Shown here piece by piece: positions 1 to 7,185 of a stretch of DNA of 19,565 nucleotides. Origin of the DNA: CAZNVB01 sp964651495 (lineage in GTDB: Bacteria; Acidobacteriota; Aminicenantia; Aminicenantales; UBA8522). The stretch spans positions 1 through 19,565 of the forward strand of contig CAZYWP010000050.1 in the NCBI GenBank assembly GCA_964651495.1. Direction: 5' to 3'. Numbering within the stretch: the first letter of the stretch is position 1; the number at the start of each line of letters is the position of its first letter. The notes under the pieces were generated by a model. The model worked only from the letters and a program-made list of their open reading frames with translations. It had not been told where the DNA came from and made no database searches. The position numbers were made by a program, and so were the translations under genes.

Positions 1-20
1 TTTGGTAAATTGTCTGGGAA

Positions 21-1208
21 ATGGACATTTTTAAGAAGTGCTACAAGTGGAAGGACTGGAAACTCGCCCAGCAATTCGGCTATTACCCCTATTTCACCGA
101 GATCGAGAGTGAAGCCGACGCGGTCGTCTGGATCGACGGCAAGCGCCGGATCATGCTGGGCTCGAACAACTACATGGGCCTGACCAACCATCCGGAGGTC
201 AAGCAGGCGGCGATCGACGCGGTCAAAAAGTACGGCTCGGGATGCACGGGCTCGCGTTTCCTCAACGGCACCCTGGACATCCACGTCGAGCTGGAGGATG
301 CCCTGGCCAAATGGCTGGGCAAAGAGGCCTCGCTCGTCTTCTCCACGGGCTTTTTTGTCAACCAGGGCGTGATCTCCTCGCTGGCCACGAAGGACGACAT
401 CGTCCTCTCGGACCGGCTCAACCACGCCAGCATCGTCGAGGGCTGCCGCCTGACCGGAGGCGAAACTGTCCGCTACAAGCACAACGACCTCGGCGACCTA
501 GAGCGCGCCCTGGAGAAAATCCCTTCCCACATCGGACGGCTCATCGTCGCTGACGGCGTCTTCTCCGCCGAGGGGACGACCGCCGACGTGGCCGGGATCG
601 TCAAGCTGGCCCGGCGGTATGACGCCCGGGTGATGATTGACGAAGCCCATTCGATCGGAGTCTACGGCTCCGAAGGCCGCGGAATCGCCGACGCCCAGGG
701 GCAATTGAAGGATGTCGACCTGATCATGGGCACCTTCAGCAAATCATTCGGCGGAGTAGGCGGGTTCGTCGCCGGACCTCACGAGGTCATCATGTGGATC
801 AAGCACAAGGCCCGCCCGATGATCTTCTCGGCCAGCCTTCCCCCGGCATCGGTGGCCAGCGCGAGGAAAGCCCTGGACATCATCCGCCAGGCCGACGACA
901 GACGGGAAGCCGTGCTGGGCAACGCCGAAAAAATGCGCCGCGGCCTGCAAGAGGCCGGGTTCGACACCTGCGGGTCGACCACCCAGATCATTCCCCTGAA
1001 GATCGGCGACGACATGAAATGCGTCAAGTTCTGGAAGGCCCTCTTCAATGCCGGAGTTTTCACCAACGCCTTCATCCAGCCGGCCACTCCCCCGAACAGC
1101 GCTTTGATCCGGACGTCTTATATGCCCACCCACACCAAGGAGATGCTCGACGAGGCCCTGAATATCATGTCGGAAGTCGGGAGAAAATTCAAAGTCGTCC
1201 CCCATTGA
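21..1208 (+). CDS. spt: Serine palmitoyltransferase (alpha-oxoamine synthase family)
   Basis: PLP-dependent enzyme of 395 residues, predicted to condense L-serine with a fatty acyl thioester to 3-ketosphinganine, the committed step of sphingolipid synthesis, in the cytosol. Seen: YYPYF near residue 21, GSGCTGSRFLNGTLDIH at 73-88, LNHAS with the PLP-stacking His135, YKHND at 152-156, the DEAH cofactor segment (Asp207, His210), the Schiff-base Lys241 in GTFSKSFGG, and a PATPPNSALIRTSY segment at 354-367. These are the signatures of bacterial Spt; the sequence lacks the KBL-type active-site surroundings seen in the kbl gene of this window. Length matches bacterial Spt (about 400). The ATG at 21 is the first start after an in-frame stop at 6-8; no strong Shine-Dalgarno precedes it, so it may be coupled to a gene left of the window. 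Other members of the family (BioF, KBL) are less likely. No other sphingolipid gene is visible here. Confidence 0.88.
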   Translation: MDIFKKCYKWKDWKLAQQFGYYPYFTEIESEADAVVWIDGKRRIMLGSNNYMGLTNHPEVKQAAIDAVKKYGSGCTGSRFLNGTLDIHVELEDALAKWLGKEASLVFSTGFFVNQGVISSLATKDDIVLSDRLNHASIVEGCRLTGGETVRYKHNDLGDLERALEKIPSHIGRLIVADGVFSAEGTTADVAGIVKLARRYDARVMIDEAHSIGVYGSEGRGIADAQGQLKDVDLIMGTFSKSFGGVGGFVAGPHEVIMWIKHKARPMIFSASLPPASVASARKALDIIRQADDRREAVLGNAEKMRRGLQEAGFDTCGSTTQIIPLKIGDDMKCVKFWKALFNAGVFTNAFIQPATPPNSALIRTSYMPTHTKEMLDEALNIMSEVGRKFKVVPH

Positions 1209-1242
1209 GCCGGGAGAGTCTTGGCCCTTCCCCCCGTATTTG

Positions 1243-1272
1243 TTGACAATGATGAACCGTCTGGACTAACTT
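1243..1272 (+). promoter_or_regulatory. Possible promoter for the GT-C cassette
   Basis: A perfect -35 box TTGACA lies at 1243-1248, but the -10 candidate TAACTT at 1267-1272 matches the consensus at only three positions and the spacer is 18 bp. It sits between the stop of the serine palmitoyltransferase and the ATG at 1304. The position is plausible; the weak -10 keeps confidence low. Confidence 0.35.
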
Positions 1273-1303
1273 GAACTCTTCATGAAGTGGAGCGGGAGAT
1301 ATC

Positions 1304-2968
1304 ATGCGGGGACAAAAAATCCTTGACGGGTTGACGGAAGAGGATTCCCCTCCTAATAAACCGGGTTGGATTCTGGCCTTTTTTATCCTATTGGCCATGG
1401 CGCTGCGTTTTATGCTCTACCGCTACCACCATATCATCGAAGGAGACGGAGTCCATTACGCCGCCCTGGCCAGGATCATCTCGCGCCAAGGCAGTTTGCT
1501 GGGCGCGGCGAATGAATACTGGAGCAACCTCTGGCCCCTGGTCATCGCCGCCTTTGATGTGTTCGTCCACGACATTGAACTGGCCGGACGCTTGGCTTCG
1601 ACTTTTTTCGGTTCTCTCACTGTACTTCCAGTCTATCTCATTTGCCGAGAGTTCTTGAACTCGCGCACGAGTCTCGTGGCGGCCTCTCTCGTCGCTGCCC
1701 AGCCCTTTCTTCTGCGGTTTTCCGTCCTCCTTTACACCGAGTCTTTCTTTACTTTCCTCCTGGCCTGGGTGTTCTGGATGGGTATCCGGTTGATCAAATC
1801 TCCGGACCGGATGAAACGCTGGCTCTGGCTCGGACTCCTTGTCGGCGCAGGGCTCTGGACCCGGCCGGAAATCCAGGCCCCCGCGCTCTTGTTCGTTATT
1901 ATCGCTCTCGTCCGGAGCTTCCTCAAACACATAGCCATCAAAAAAGCGCTGTCAGGAGCGCTGATCTTCGCCGGAGTGATCCTCATTTCCCTATTCTCCC
2001 GGGCCGTCCTGATTCACCATTACCTGGGAAAATGGCATTTCGGGTTCGGGGAAAAAGCTGCTGTCAATATCAAGATGGGAATCCTATCTTATGATCAAGG
2101 CCAGGCAGAGAAATTTCTCAACGCCTTTGAGAAGGGGCGGTTTGTCAACCTCTGGCAGGAAAAGACCGCGCTCTTGCCGTTTCTATGGGAGAACCGGGCT
2201 CGGGCCATCGGCCGGATGAAAATCAACGCCTGGCGCATTCTTGAATCCTGCGCCGCCGTCCTCGCTCCGACAAAAGGTGTTCCTCTGCAACGCAAAATGG
2301 CAGCTGGGCTTGTCTTCCTGGGGATCCTCGGAACCCTGCTCTCGAAAAAGACGCGCCCCTGGGCTTCCTTGCTCATCCTGCTCCTCCCGGTCTATGCTTT
2401 CTCCTGGCTTCTGGCTTTTGTCCTGGACAGGTTCGTTGTTCCCTTGGCCATCATTTCGATTGTCTTCACGGCCGCGGGTCTTATTGTCCTGGAGAGCGGC
2501 GTGGCCGCGCTGTTCAAGCGCCGCCGGCTCACGGCCTGGCCGGTCCTTTCTTTCCTCATCGTGATTTCTTTCATCATGCGCACGGCCACCTGGGCGCGCC
2601 ACGACCGGAATTTCGTCTGGGAAAACGACCCGGTGGTGCAAAAAGAGGCCGGCCTTTTTCTCAAAGGCCATTTTCCCCAGGAAACGAGGATCCTGACCTG
2701 GGGACCGCACATCCCTTACTATTTTTATGACGGCAACCCCTATGATCGCTGCCTCCAGAATATCCCCTATGCTCCCTATGAAGAAGTGATGGACTATGTC
2801 CGCCGGGAGAAGCTCGCTCTTCTGGTCCTGCCGGAATGGGTGCTTATCACCTCGGACTTCCCGATCAAAAGCCTGGCCGCAGAAAACGTCCGGGCGGACG
2901 GACTCGATTTTGTGAAGGTGATCGGGGGGAAAAAGCCGGAGCGCATCTGGATCTATAAGGTTCTGTAA
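1304..2968 (+). CDS. GT-C family membrane glycosyltransferase (PMT/ArnT-like)
   Basis: Integral membrane protein of 554 residues with about ten hydrophobic helices, predicted to use a polyprenyl-phosphate sugar to glycosylate a lipid or protein on the outer face of the inner membrane. The first helix (about 21-38) is followed by an acidic loop EGDGVHYAAL at 46-55; an Asp or Glu at this place is the catalytic signature of GT-C enzymes. The run WTRPE near residue 186 is typical of the family (dolichyl-phosphate-mannose mannosyltransferase-like, PF13231 type). The C-terminal third (about 440-554) is a soluble domain, as in other members. A GGGAG Shine-Dalgarno lies a few bases upstream of the ATG. 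The stop overlaps the next gene's start by one base (TAATG), so the three genes 1304-4781 are almost surely one operon. Sugar and acceptor are unknown. Confidence 0.75.
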   Translation: MRGQKILDGLTEEDSPPNKPGWILAFFILLAMALRFMLYRYHHIIEGDGVHYAALARIISRQGSLLGAANEYWSNLWPLVIAAFDVFVHDIELAGRLASTFFGSLTVLPVYLICREFLNSRTSLVAASLVAAQPFLLRFSVLLYTESFFTFLLAWVFWMGIRLIKSPDRMKRWLWLGLLVGAGLWTRPEIQAPALLFVIIALVRSFLKHIAIKKALSGALIFAGVILISLFSRAVLIHHYLGKWHFGFGEKAAVNIKMGILSYDQGQAEKFLNAFEKGRFVNLWQEKTALLPFLWENRARAIGRMKINAWRILESCAAVLAPTKGVPLQRKMAAGLVFLGILGTLLSKKTRPWASLLILLLPVYAFSWLLAFVLDRFVVPLAIISIVFTAAGLIVLESGVAALFKRRRLTAWPVLSFLIVISFIMRTATWARHDRNFVWENDPVVQKEAGLFLKGHFPQETRILTWGPHIPYYFYDGNPYDRCLQNIPYAPYEEVMDYVRREKLALLVLPEWVLITSDFPIKSLAAENVRADGLDFVKVIGGKKPERIWIYKVL

Positions 2969-3426
2969 TGGGACGCCTTTCTAAGAAAAAAATCGGGCTG
3001 ATCGTCTTTTCCCTTCTGGCGGTCCTGATCATCGGTCTTTATTCTCTTCGCCGGAAAGACTATGAACTGAACAAGAACATCCGTCTTGTCAGCTGGAGAA
3101 TCCTGCAGTACGAGCAGATTTCCCGGCACCGCAGGATCAGCTACAGAATGAGTTTTTCGGACAACCGCTACACTGTCTGCAGCCGCGCCGCCGGTTCGGC
3201 CGAACGATGGAAAGAAATCGCCTCCTATTCCTACGAAAATTCCCTCCGGCCGACCCTCCCGGGTTTCGCCATCGTGATCGAAAACGGAACCATCGTCTCC
3301 TTTCAGCAGGAAGGCATCGGGTCGCCGCTTCTCTTCCCTCTGCTTCTCGGGTTTTCCCTGCCAGCAAATCCGGCCCGGCAAAAAGGAATTCTTTTCCACA
3401 AAGACGGGGCCTGGAAAATTCAATGA
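2968..3426 (+). CDS. Small single-pass membrane protein, possibly pseudopilin-like
   Basis: A 152-residue protein that I cannot assign firmly. Basic residues at 4-8 and a hydrophobic helix at about 9-26 predict an N-terminal anchor, with the remaining 125 residues outside the membrane. The layout (anchor, then a charged helix at about 30-50, then a beta-rich tail) and the stretch RISYRMSFSDNRYTVCS look like a GspH/FimT-type minor pseudopilin, but the Gly-Phe-Thr-x-x-Glu prepilin peptidase site is missing. That resemblance is inference. It starts on TAATG, overlapping the upstream glycosyltransferase by one base, and its TGA overlaps the next ATG (ATGA), so it is translationally coupled on both sides and likely acts with the two membrane glycosyltransferases. 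Confidence 0.7.
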   Translation: MGRLSKKKIGLIVFSLLAVLIIGLYSLRRKDYELNKNIRLVSWRILQYEQISRHRRISYRMSFSDNRYTVCSRAAGSAERWKEIASYSYENSLRPTLPGFAIVIENGTIVSFQQEGIGSPLLFPLLLGFSLPANPARQKGILFHKDGAWKIQ

Positions 3427-4781
3427 AAAAGCATCTGTCGCTTCTCAGTTTCCTCGCCTTCTCCCTGGCCTTAAGGATTCTGATTTTCCAAAGCGTCAGG
3501 CTGCGGCTTCACACCGATTCCGTCACTTATCTCATTCTGAGCGATCTAAAAACCGTGCGCACTCCCGGCTATCCTTTTTTCATCGAAGTCACTCAATTTT
3601 TTAATGACCTTCTTTCACTGACACCCGAATCTCTCTGGCTGATCGTCTTTTTCCAGTTATTCCTCCTCGGTCTGGTCAACAGTTATCTGGTCTATAACCT
3701 GTCCAGGATCATTACCAAGAGCCGGGGATTCGCCTGGGTTGCGGGCTTGCTTTATCAGCTCAACTTTTTCGTCATCGGGTTCGAATTTCTCATTCTCACC
3801 GAAACGCTCACGCTCACTCTCCTCGGCCTCACCGTGCTTTTTTTCCGCAAGATTTTCGCAGGGAAGACGTCGGCCGCCGTCCTGGCCGGTTTTTTTTCCC
3901 TGTGGCTGCTCCTGACCAGGCCCACTTTTATCGCCTTTTTCCTCGTTCTGATCGGTCTCGGCTCACTCATCTTTTTTCGGACAGTCTTCAAGCACGGAAA
4001 TCTCGCCAAATTTCTCAGGCCGCTGCTCATCTTCCTGTTCATCAATCTGGCCGGGATCGGAGCCTGGTCCTATAGAAACAAGGTCCGCCATGATTACTTC
4101 GGCGTATCCTCCCTTCTCCCTTTCCAATTGAGCTATTATACGCGCGGGTTCTGCCAGAAATATCAGAAGGGAAGCGATGAGGAACTCGATCGCTATGCCG
4201 ACATACTGATCCAGGAAGGGGGCCAGCCGTTCAGTTTCGCCGCACGCCTGGAAGCGCTCGACATGCCAATCGGCGAGATCTCCCGGATTCTCCTGCGGCT
4301 CAACCTCAAGCTGATCAAGGCCAATCTCCCCGATTACCTGAGACTCGTGCCGGGGGCGGCGGCGGACTATTTCGCCTGCTCCTGGGTTTGGACGGAAGGA
4401 CGCGCCGAGGGTTTGTATCGGGCCAGCCCGGCGCTCGCGCGGCTGTGGACTTGCTTCCGGGATATCAGCGGGAGAATCTTCGCCAACCCGGCCGCTTGGC
4501 TCGCCTTCGTCCTGATCATCCCGGCGGCTTTGATCGCGACGCAGCGAAGAGCAAAGGATGTTTTTTTTACTCTTTGTCTCCTGGAGGGGGCCGTTATTTA
4601 TAACACGTTCGTCTCGGTGCTCCTGACCAACGCCGACGAAAACAACATGAGGTTCCGGGCTCCGGTCGAACCGTTCATGTGGCTGATCTTTTTCGCCGCA
4701 CTATATATGCTTGGAAAAAGTCTTGTCCCCCGTCTGGGAAGGTTGTATCGGCGCTTCGCGAGATGGCCGAAGAGGGGATGA
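3423..4781 (+). CDS. GT-C family membrane glycosyltransferase, second copy
   Basis: 452-residue polytopic membrane protein. Its first helix (about 5-24) is followed by LHTDSVTYL with Asp32, the expected catalytic acidic loop of GT-C enzymes, and by TPGYPFFI at 47-54, a run typical of polyprenol-phosphate-sugar-dependent glycosyltransferases in bacterial genomes. Later hydrophobic segments give roughly nine to eleven helices in all, ending in a basic tail. The start is the ATG at 3423 that overlaps the preceding stop (ATGA); the same frame is open back to 3207 but that part lies over the previous gene and has no membrane character. Divergent in sequence from the first glycosyltransferase, so not a recent tandem duplicate. 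Substrate unknown; perhaps surface glycan or protein glycosylation. Confidence 0.72.
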   Translation: MKKHLSLLSFLAFSLALRILIFQSVRLRLHTDSVTYLILSDLKTVRTPGYPFFIEVTQFFNDLLSLTPESLWLIVFFQLFLLGLVNSYLVYNLSRIITKSRGFAWVAGLLYQLNFFVIGFEFLILTETLTLTLLGLTVLFFRKIFAGKTSAAVLAGFFSLWLLLTRPTFIAFFLVLIGLGSLIFFRTVFKHGNLAKFLRPLLIFLFINLAGIGAWSYRNKVRHDYFGVSSLLPFQLSYYTRGFCQKYQKGSDEELDRYADILIQEGGQPFSFAARLEALDMPIGEISRILLRLNLKLIKANLPDYLRLVPGAAADYFACSWVWTEGRAEGLYRASPALARLWTCFRDISGRIFANPAAWLAFVLIIPAALIATQRRAKDVFFTLCLLEGAVIYNTFVSVLLTNADENNMRFRAPVEPFMWLIFFAALYMLGKSLVPRLGRLYRRFARWPKRG

Positions 4782-4809
4782 GACCCCCTCCCAAATGCCG
4801 AGCAGCGCG

Positions 4810-4849
4810 GTAGGCAGACGGCCCGCGGCCAGACGATGGCCGGGCCTAC
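4810..4849. repeat. GC-rich inverted repeat (REP-like or terminator hairpin)
   Basis: Outer arms GTAGGC (4810-4815) and GCCTAC (4844-4849) enclose a GC-rich stem in which GGCCCGCGGCC pairs with GGCCGGGCC around an AGACGAT loop, with one small bulge. It lies just after the GT-C operon and its right arm holds the stop codon of the minus-strand pseudogene. There is no T-tract, so it may be a repetitive extragenic palindrome or a bidirectional RNA end rather than a standard intrinsic terminator. Confidence 0.45.
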
Positions 4850-5280
4850 ATCCCGTACATCCGGATGATTTCCTGCTTGGTTTTACCCAGGATGTTGTAC
4901 TTTTTGCCGACTTTAACGAAGGCCTCCAGCGCCCGGTCACCCGTAATGTGCCAATCATCCCGGAACTCCTTCTGAAAAGCATCTTCATTGTTCCAGTAGG
5001 TCCGCATCCGCGAGGGCCAATCAAATTCCGGGGCAACCAGACCGATCTTGTCCGGAACGAGCCCTATTCCGCTCCGGGTAAGATCGGCCGTGTATCAGTT
5101 GATTTTGTCATCCTGGAGGTCGAGGACCCATCTGGTGGTGAGGTACTAGGAGAGCAGCGAGGAATGGATGCGCTTGACACGCTTGGGCACCCCGGTCGTG
5201 CCGGAGGTGCAATGGAGGACGGAAAGCGACTCCGCTTGGGTGGGGAAGACATCCAGATTCCCCACGGGTTTGGCGTCTTC
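4846..5280 (-). pseudogene. Mosaic pseudogene: acetyl-CoA synthetase fragments fused to a KBL-like tail
   Basis: Reading the minus strand in one continuous frame from about 5280 gives EDAKPVGNLDVF, then HCTSGTTGVPK, the adenylation P-loop of acyl/acetyl-CoA synthetases, and IHSSLLS. Next come a TAG where the family has Gln, YLTTRWVLDLQDD, and a TGA where the family has Trp in the DDxIYWCTADPGW segment. About 200 residues of the family are then missing, and the frame resumes with GLVAPEFDWPSRMRTYWNN and WHITGDRA, again acetyl-CoA synthetase. At GDRA it switches to LEAFVKVGKKYNILGK and ends MYGM-stop; this last part matches the C-terminus of KBL-type enzymes (compare DRAIEAFTKVGKKYGVIH of the kbl gene here), not acetyl-CoA synthetase. 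So two stops, two junctions and no start: a broken remnant. It lies downstream of acpS on the same strand and accounts for the gap 4782-5371. Confidence 0.75.
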
Positions 5281-5371
5281 GAGCGAGAAGCAGTTGCGTT
5301 CTCCCCGCTCCTCCCCTCCCCCTCGAGGAGCATAACTGTGAGAGTGAGGGGCGTTCATTTCTGGCCTCCGC

Positions 5372-5749
5372 TTAGAGTGTCTCCAAGACGACCACAGCGA
5401 TTGCCATCTCCTTGAGATGGGAAAGCGAGACATGCAACCCGGCAACCCTGTTCTCCTCGCAAAAGGCCTTCACCTTCCCATGGACGAACGCTTCCGGCTT
5501 TCCCCGCTCGTTGTTGATGACCTCGATTTCATCGAATCGGTGGCCGCCCTGCCATCCCGTCCCCATGGCCTTGAGAAAAGCTTCCTTGGCCGCGAACCGG
5601 GCGGCGAAATGCTGGGCGCTCTTGCCCCGCGATTCGCAATATTCAATCTCCCGCGGGGTGAAGATCTTTTGCTTCAGGCGGCCTGTCCGGCGAAGCGCCT
5701 GCTCGACGCGTTGAATTTCGATGATGTCCGTGCCGATGCCAAAAACCAA
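5372..5749 (-). CDS. acpS: Holo-[acyl-carrier-protein] synthase
   Basis: 125-residue enzyme that transfers 4'-phosphopantetheine from CoA to the serine of acyl carrier protein, needed for fatty-acid synthesis. Seen: GTDIIEI with the metal-binding Asp8, FAAKEAFLKA at 52-61 with Glu56, TGWQGG, and the closing LHVSLSHLKEMAIAVVVLE strand. Length equals the AcpS family (about 120-130). The start is TTG at 5747-5749, which places GIGTDI at the usual N-terminal spot and has a GGAGAGG Shine-Dalgarno about 7 bases upstream; no ATG or GTG fits. A consensus promoter precedes it. An acetyl-CoA synthetase/KBL remnant follows on the same strand, and a divergent MFS gene lies upstream. Confidence 0.93.
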   Translation of the reverse strand: MVFGIGTDIIEIQRVEQALRRTGRLKQKIFTPREIEYCESRGKSAQHFAARFAAKEAFLKAMGTGWQGGHRFDEIEVINNERGKPEAFVHGKVKAFCEENRVAGLHVSLSHLKEMAIAVVVLETL

Positions 5750-5776
5750 AAGATTTCCTCTCCAAAAAGATAATTT

Positions 5777-5804
5777 ATTATAGAGGAATACAAAGAAATG
5801 TCAA
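5777..5804 (-). promoter_or_regulatory. Consensus sigma70-type promoter for acpS
   Basis: On the minus strand TTGACA (5804-5799) and TATAAT (5782-5777) are both perfect consensus hexamers separated by 16 bp. The predicted transcript starts near 5770, just before the GGAGAGG ribosome site of acpS. Confidence 0.8.
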
Positions 5805-5830
5805 AATTCGCCGTCGACGTCCGTCCGGGT

Positions 5831-5859
5831 TTGACCTTTGCTTGCCCATCTATTATATA
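5831..5859 (+). promoter_or_regulatory. Sigma70-type promoter for the MFS gene, very short leader
   Basis: TTGACC at 5831-5836, a 17 bp spacer, and TATATA at 5854-5859. The expected start of transcription (about 5866) is only some seven bases before the ATG at 5873, so the mRNA would be nearly leaderless. It is back-to-back with the acpS promoter, 26 bp apart. Confidence 0.62.
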
Positions 5860-5872
5860 AGCAAATGACGAG

Positions 5873-7078
5873 ATGTCGGATTCGAGTCGAAGCCCAATTG
5901 TCATCCTTGCCCTGGCCGAATTGCTCGCCATGTCGGTTTGGTTTTCGGCCTCGGCCGTCATCCCTGCACTAACCGGGGAATGGGGGCTCTCCTCATCCGG
6001 GCAGGCCTGGCTGACCATGGCTGTGCAGCTCGGTTTCGTTGTCGGAGCCTTCGGGTCGGCCGTGCTGAACCTGGCTGACCGCATCCCGGCTCCCCGGTTA
6101 TTCAGCGCTTCGGCTTTCCTGGCCGCAATCCTGACCGCCCTGCTTCCTGTTTTCAGCCAAGGGGTCAACACGGCTGTGCCGCTACGTTTTCTTGCGGGAA
6201 TGGCTCTCGCCGGCGTCTATCCCGTCGGGATGAAGGTCATGGCCACCTGGACCCGCGAAAACCGGGGCTGGGGGATCGGAGTCCTGGTCGGCGCCCTGAC
6301 TGTGGGCTCGGCTTCCCCCCATCTCATCAACGGCCTGGGAGGGGGCGGCAATTGGAGAGTCGTGCTTTTGACATCAGCGGGGTTGGCCGGTCTGGGCGGC
6401 CTTCTGGCCCTGTTGTTCATTAAAGAGGGTCCTTATCGGACGGGCGCGCCGAAGTTCGACTGGAAGTATGCCGGCCGGGTCTGGCGGGAGAAGGAAATCT
6501 TGCTGGCCAACCTCGGCTATTTCGGCCATATGTGGGAGCTGTACGCGACGTGGACCTGGGTCCCGGTTTTTCTGCTGGCGAGCTTCAGGCTCTCGGGCAT
6601 CGCTGACAGGTGGGCAGGGCTGGCGGCCTTTGCCGTCATCGGGGTGGGAGGGGCCGGTTGTCTCGCCGCCGGAAAACTGGCCGACCGCTTCGGCCGCACG
6701 ACCGTGACCATTATATCCCTGGCCGTGAGCGGCGCCTGCAGCCTGCTCATCGGCCTGTTCTTTGGATCAGCGCCGGCTCTGGTCTTCCTGGTGAGTCTCG
6801 TCTGGGGATTCGGCGTGGTCGCCGACTCGGCCCAGTTCTCGGCCGGGATCAGCGAACTCTGCCCGGCCGAGCGCACCGGAACGGCCTTGACCCTTCAGAC
6901 GAGCCTGGGTTTTCTTCTGACCATGGTGACCATCCGGCTCATTCCCGCAGTCGAAAGATGGTTGACCTGGCGATGGGCCTTCGTCCTGCTCGCCGTCGGC
7001 CCCGCCGTCGGCATCTGGGCGATGGCTCGGCTGCGGCGCCTTCCGGAGTCGGCGAAGATGGCCTGCGGCCGAAAATAA
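5873..7078 (+). CDS. Major facilitator superfamily transporter
   Basis: 401-residue inner-membrane protein with about twelve hydrophobic helices, the usual MFS size. Seen: helix 1 at about 9-32, the FLAGMALAGVYPVGMKVMATW helix 4/5 segment near residues 110-130, and a motif-A-like GKLADRFGRTT at the helix 8/9 loop (about 269-279), preceded by a central loop of charged residues (about 185-208). Predicted proton-driven uptake or efflux; the substrate cannot be read from the sequence, though the layout recalls CynX/YnfM-type small-solute carriers. The ATG at 5873 is chosen because helix 1 begins directly after it; there is no Shine-Dalgarno and the promoter predicts an almost leaderless message. 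Divergent from acpS; the next gene on the same strand is 107 bp away. Confidence 0.85.
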   Translation: MSDSSRSPIVILALAELLAMSVWFSASAVIPALTGEWGLSSSGQAWLTMAVQLGFVVGAFGSAVLNLADRIPAPRLFSASAFLAAILTALLPVFSQGVNTAVPLRFLAGMALAGVYPVGMKVMATWTRENRGWGIGVLVGALTVGSASPHLINGLGGGGNWRVVLLTSAGLAGLGGLLALLFIKEGPYRTGAPKFDWKYAGRVWREKEILLANLGYFGHMWELYATWTWVPVFLLASFRLSGIADRWAGLAAFAVIGVGGAGCLAAGKLADRFGRTTVTIISLAVSGACSLLIGLFFGSAPALVFLVSLVWGFGVVADSAQFSAGISELCPAERTGTALTLQTSLGFLLTMVTIRLIPAVERWLTWRWAFVLLAVGPAVGIWAMARLRRLPESAKMACGRK

Positions 7079-7098
7079 TCGGTGCCTGGTCCCCATTA
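7079..7098 (+). repeat. Possible REP-like interspersed motif
   Basis: The intergenic run GGTGCCTGGTCCCCATTA right after the MFS stop resembles the GGTGCCTGTCCCC-type short repeats scattered between genes in many environmental bacteria. Only one copy is visible in this window and it differs by an extra G, so this is a low-confidence call from memory of the motif. Confidence 0.25.
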
Positions 7099-7185
7099 CT
7101 TTTAAGTTTTCATCGATTTGCCCGGGAATAAACCGCGGGGCGATGCGGTATTATTCATCTCAGGAACTCAACGAGGACGGAAAAC

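Noticed and set aside
21..1208. Calling the first gene BioF (8-amino-7-oxononanoate synthase) or KBL
   Set aside because: The GSGCTGSRFLNGTLDIH, YKHND and PATPPN segments are those of serine palmitoyltransferase, and no biotin or threonine gene lies next to it.
3207..3422. 72-codon upstream extension of the second GT-C glycosyltransferase
   Set aside because: Overlaps the 152-residue gene, is Arg/Pro-rich, and the ATGA start at 3423 begins directly before the first membrane helix.
4711..5415. Plus-strand open frame of 234 codons over the region without an intact gene
   Set aside because: The translation has no recognisable family and is antisense to the acetyl-CoA synthetase/KBL remnant, whose conserved motifs explain the sequence better.
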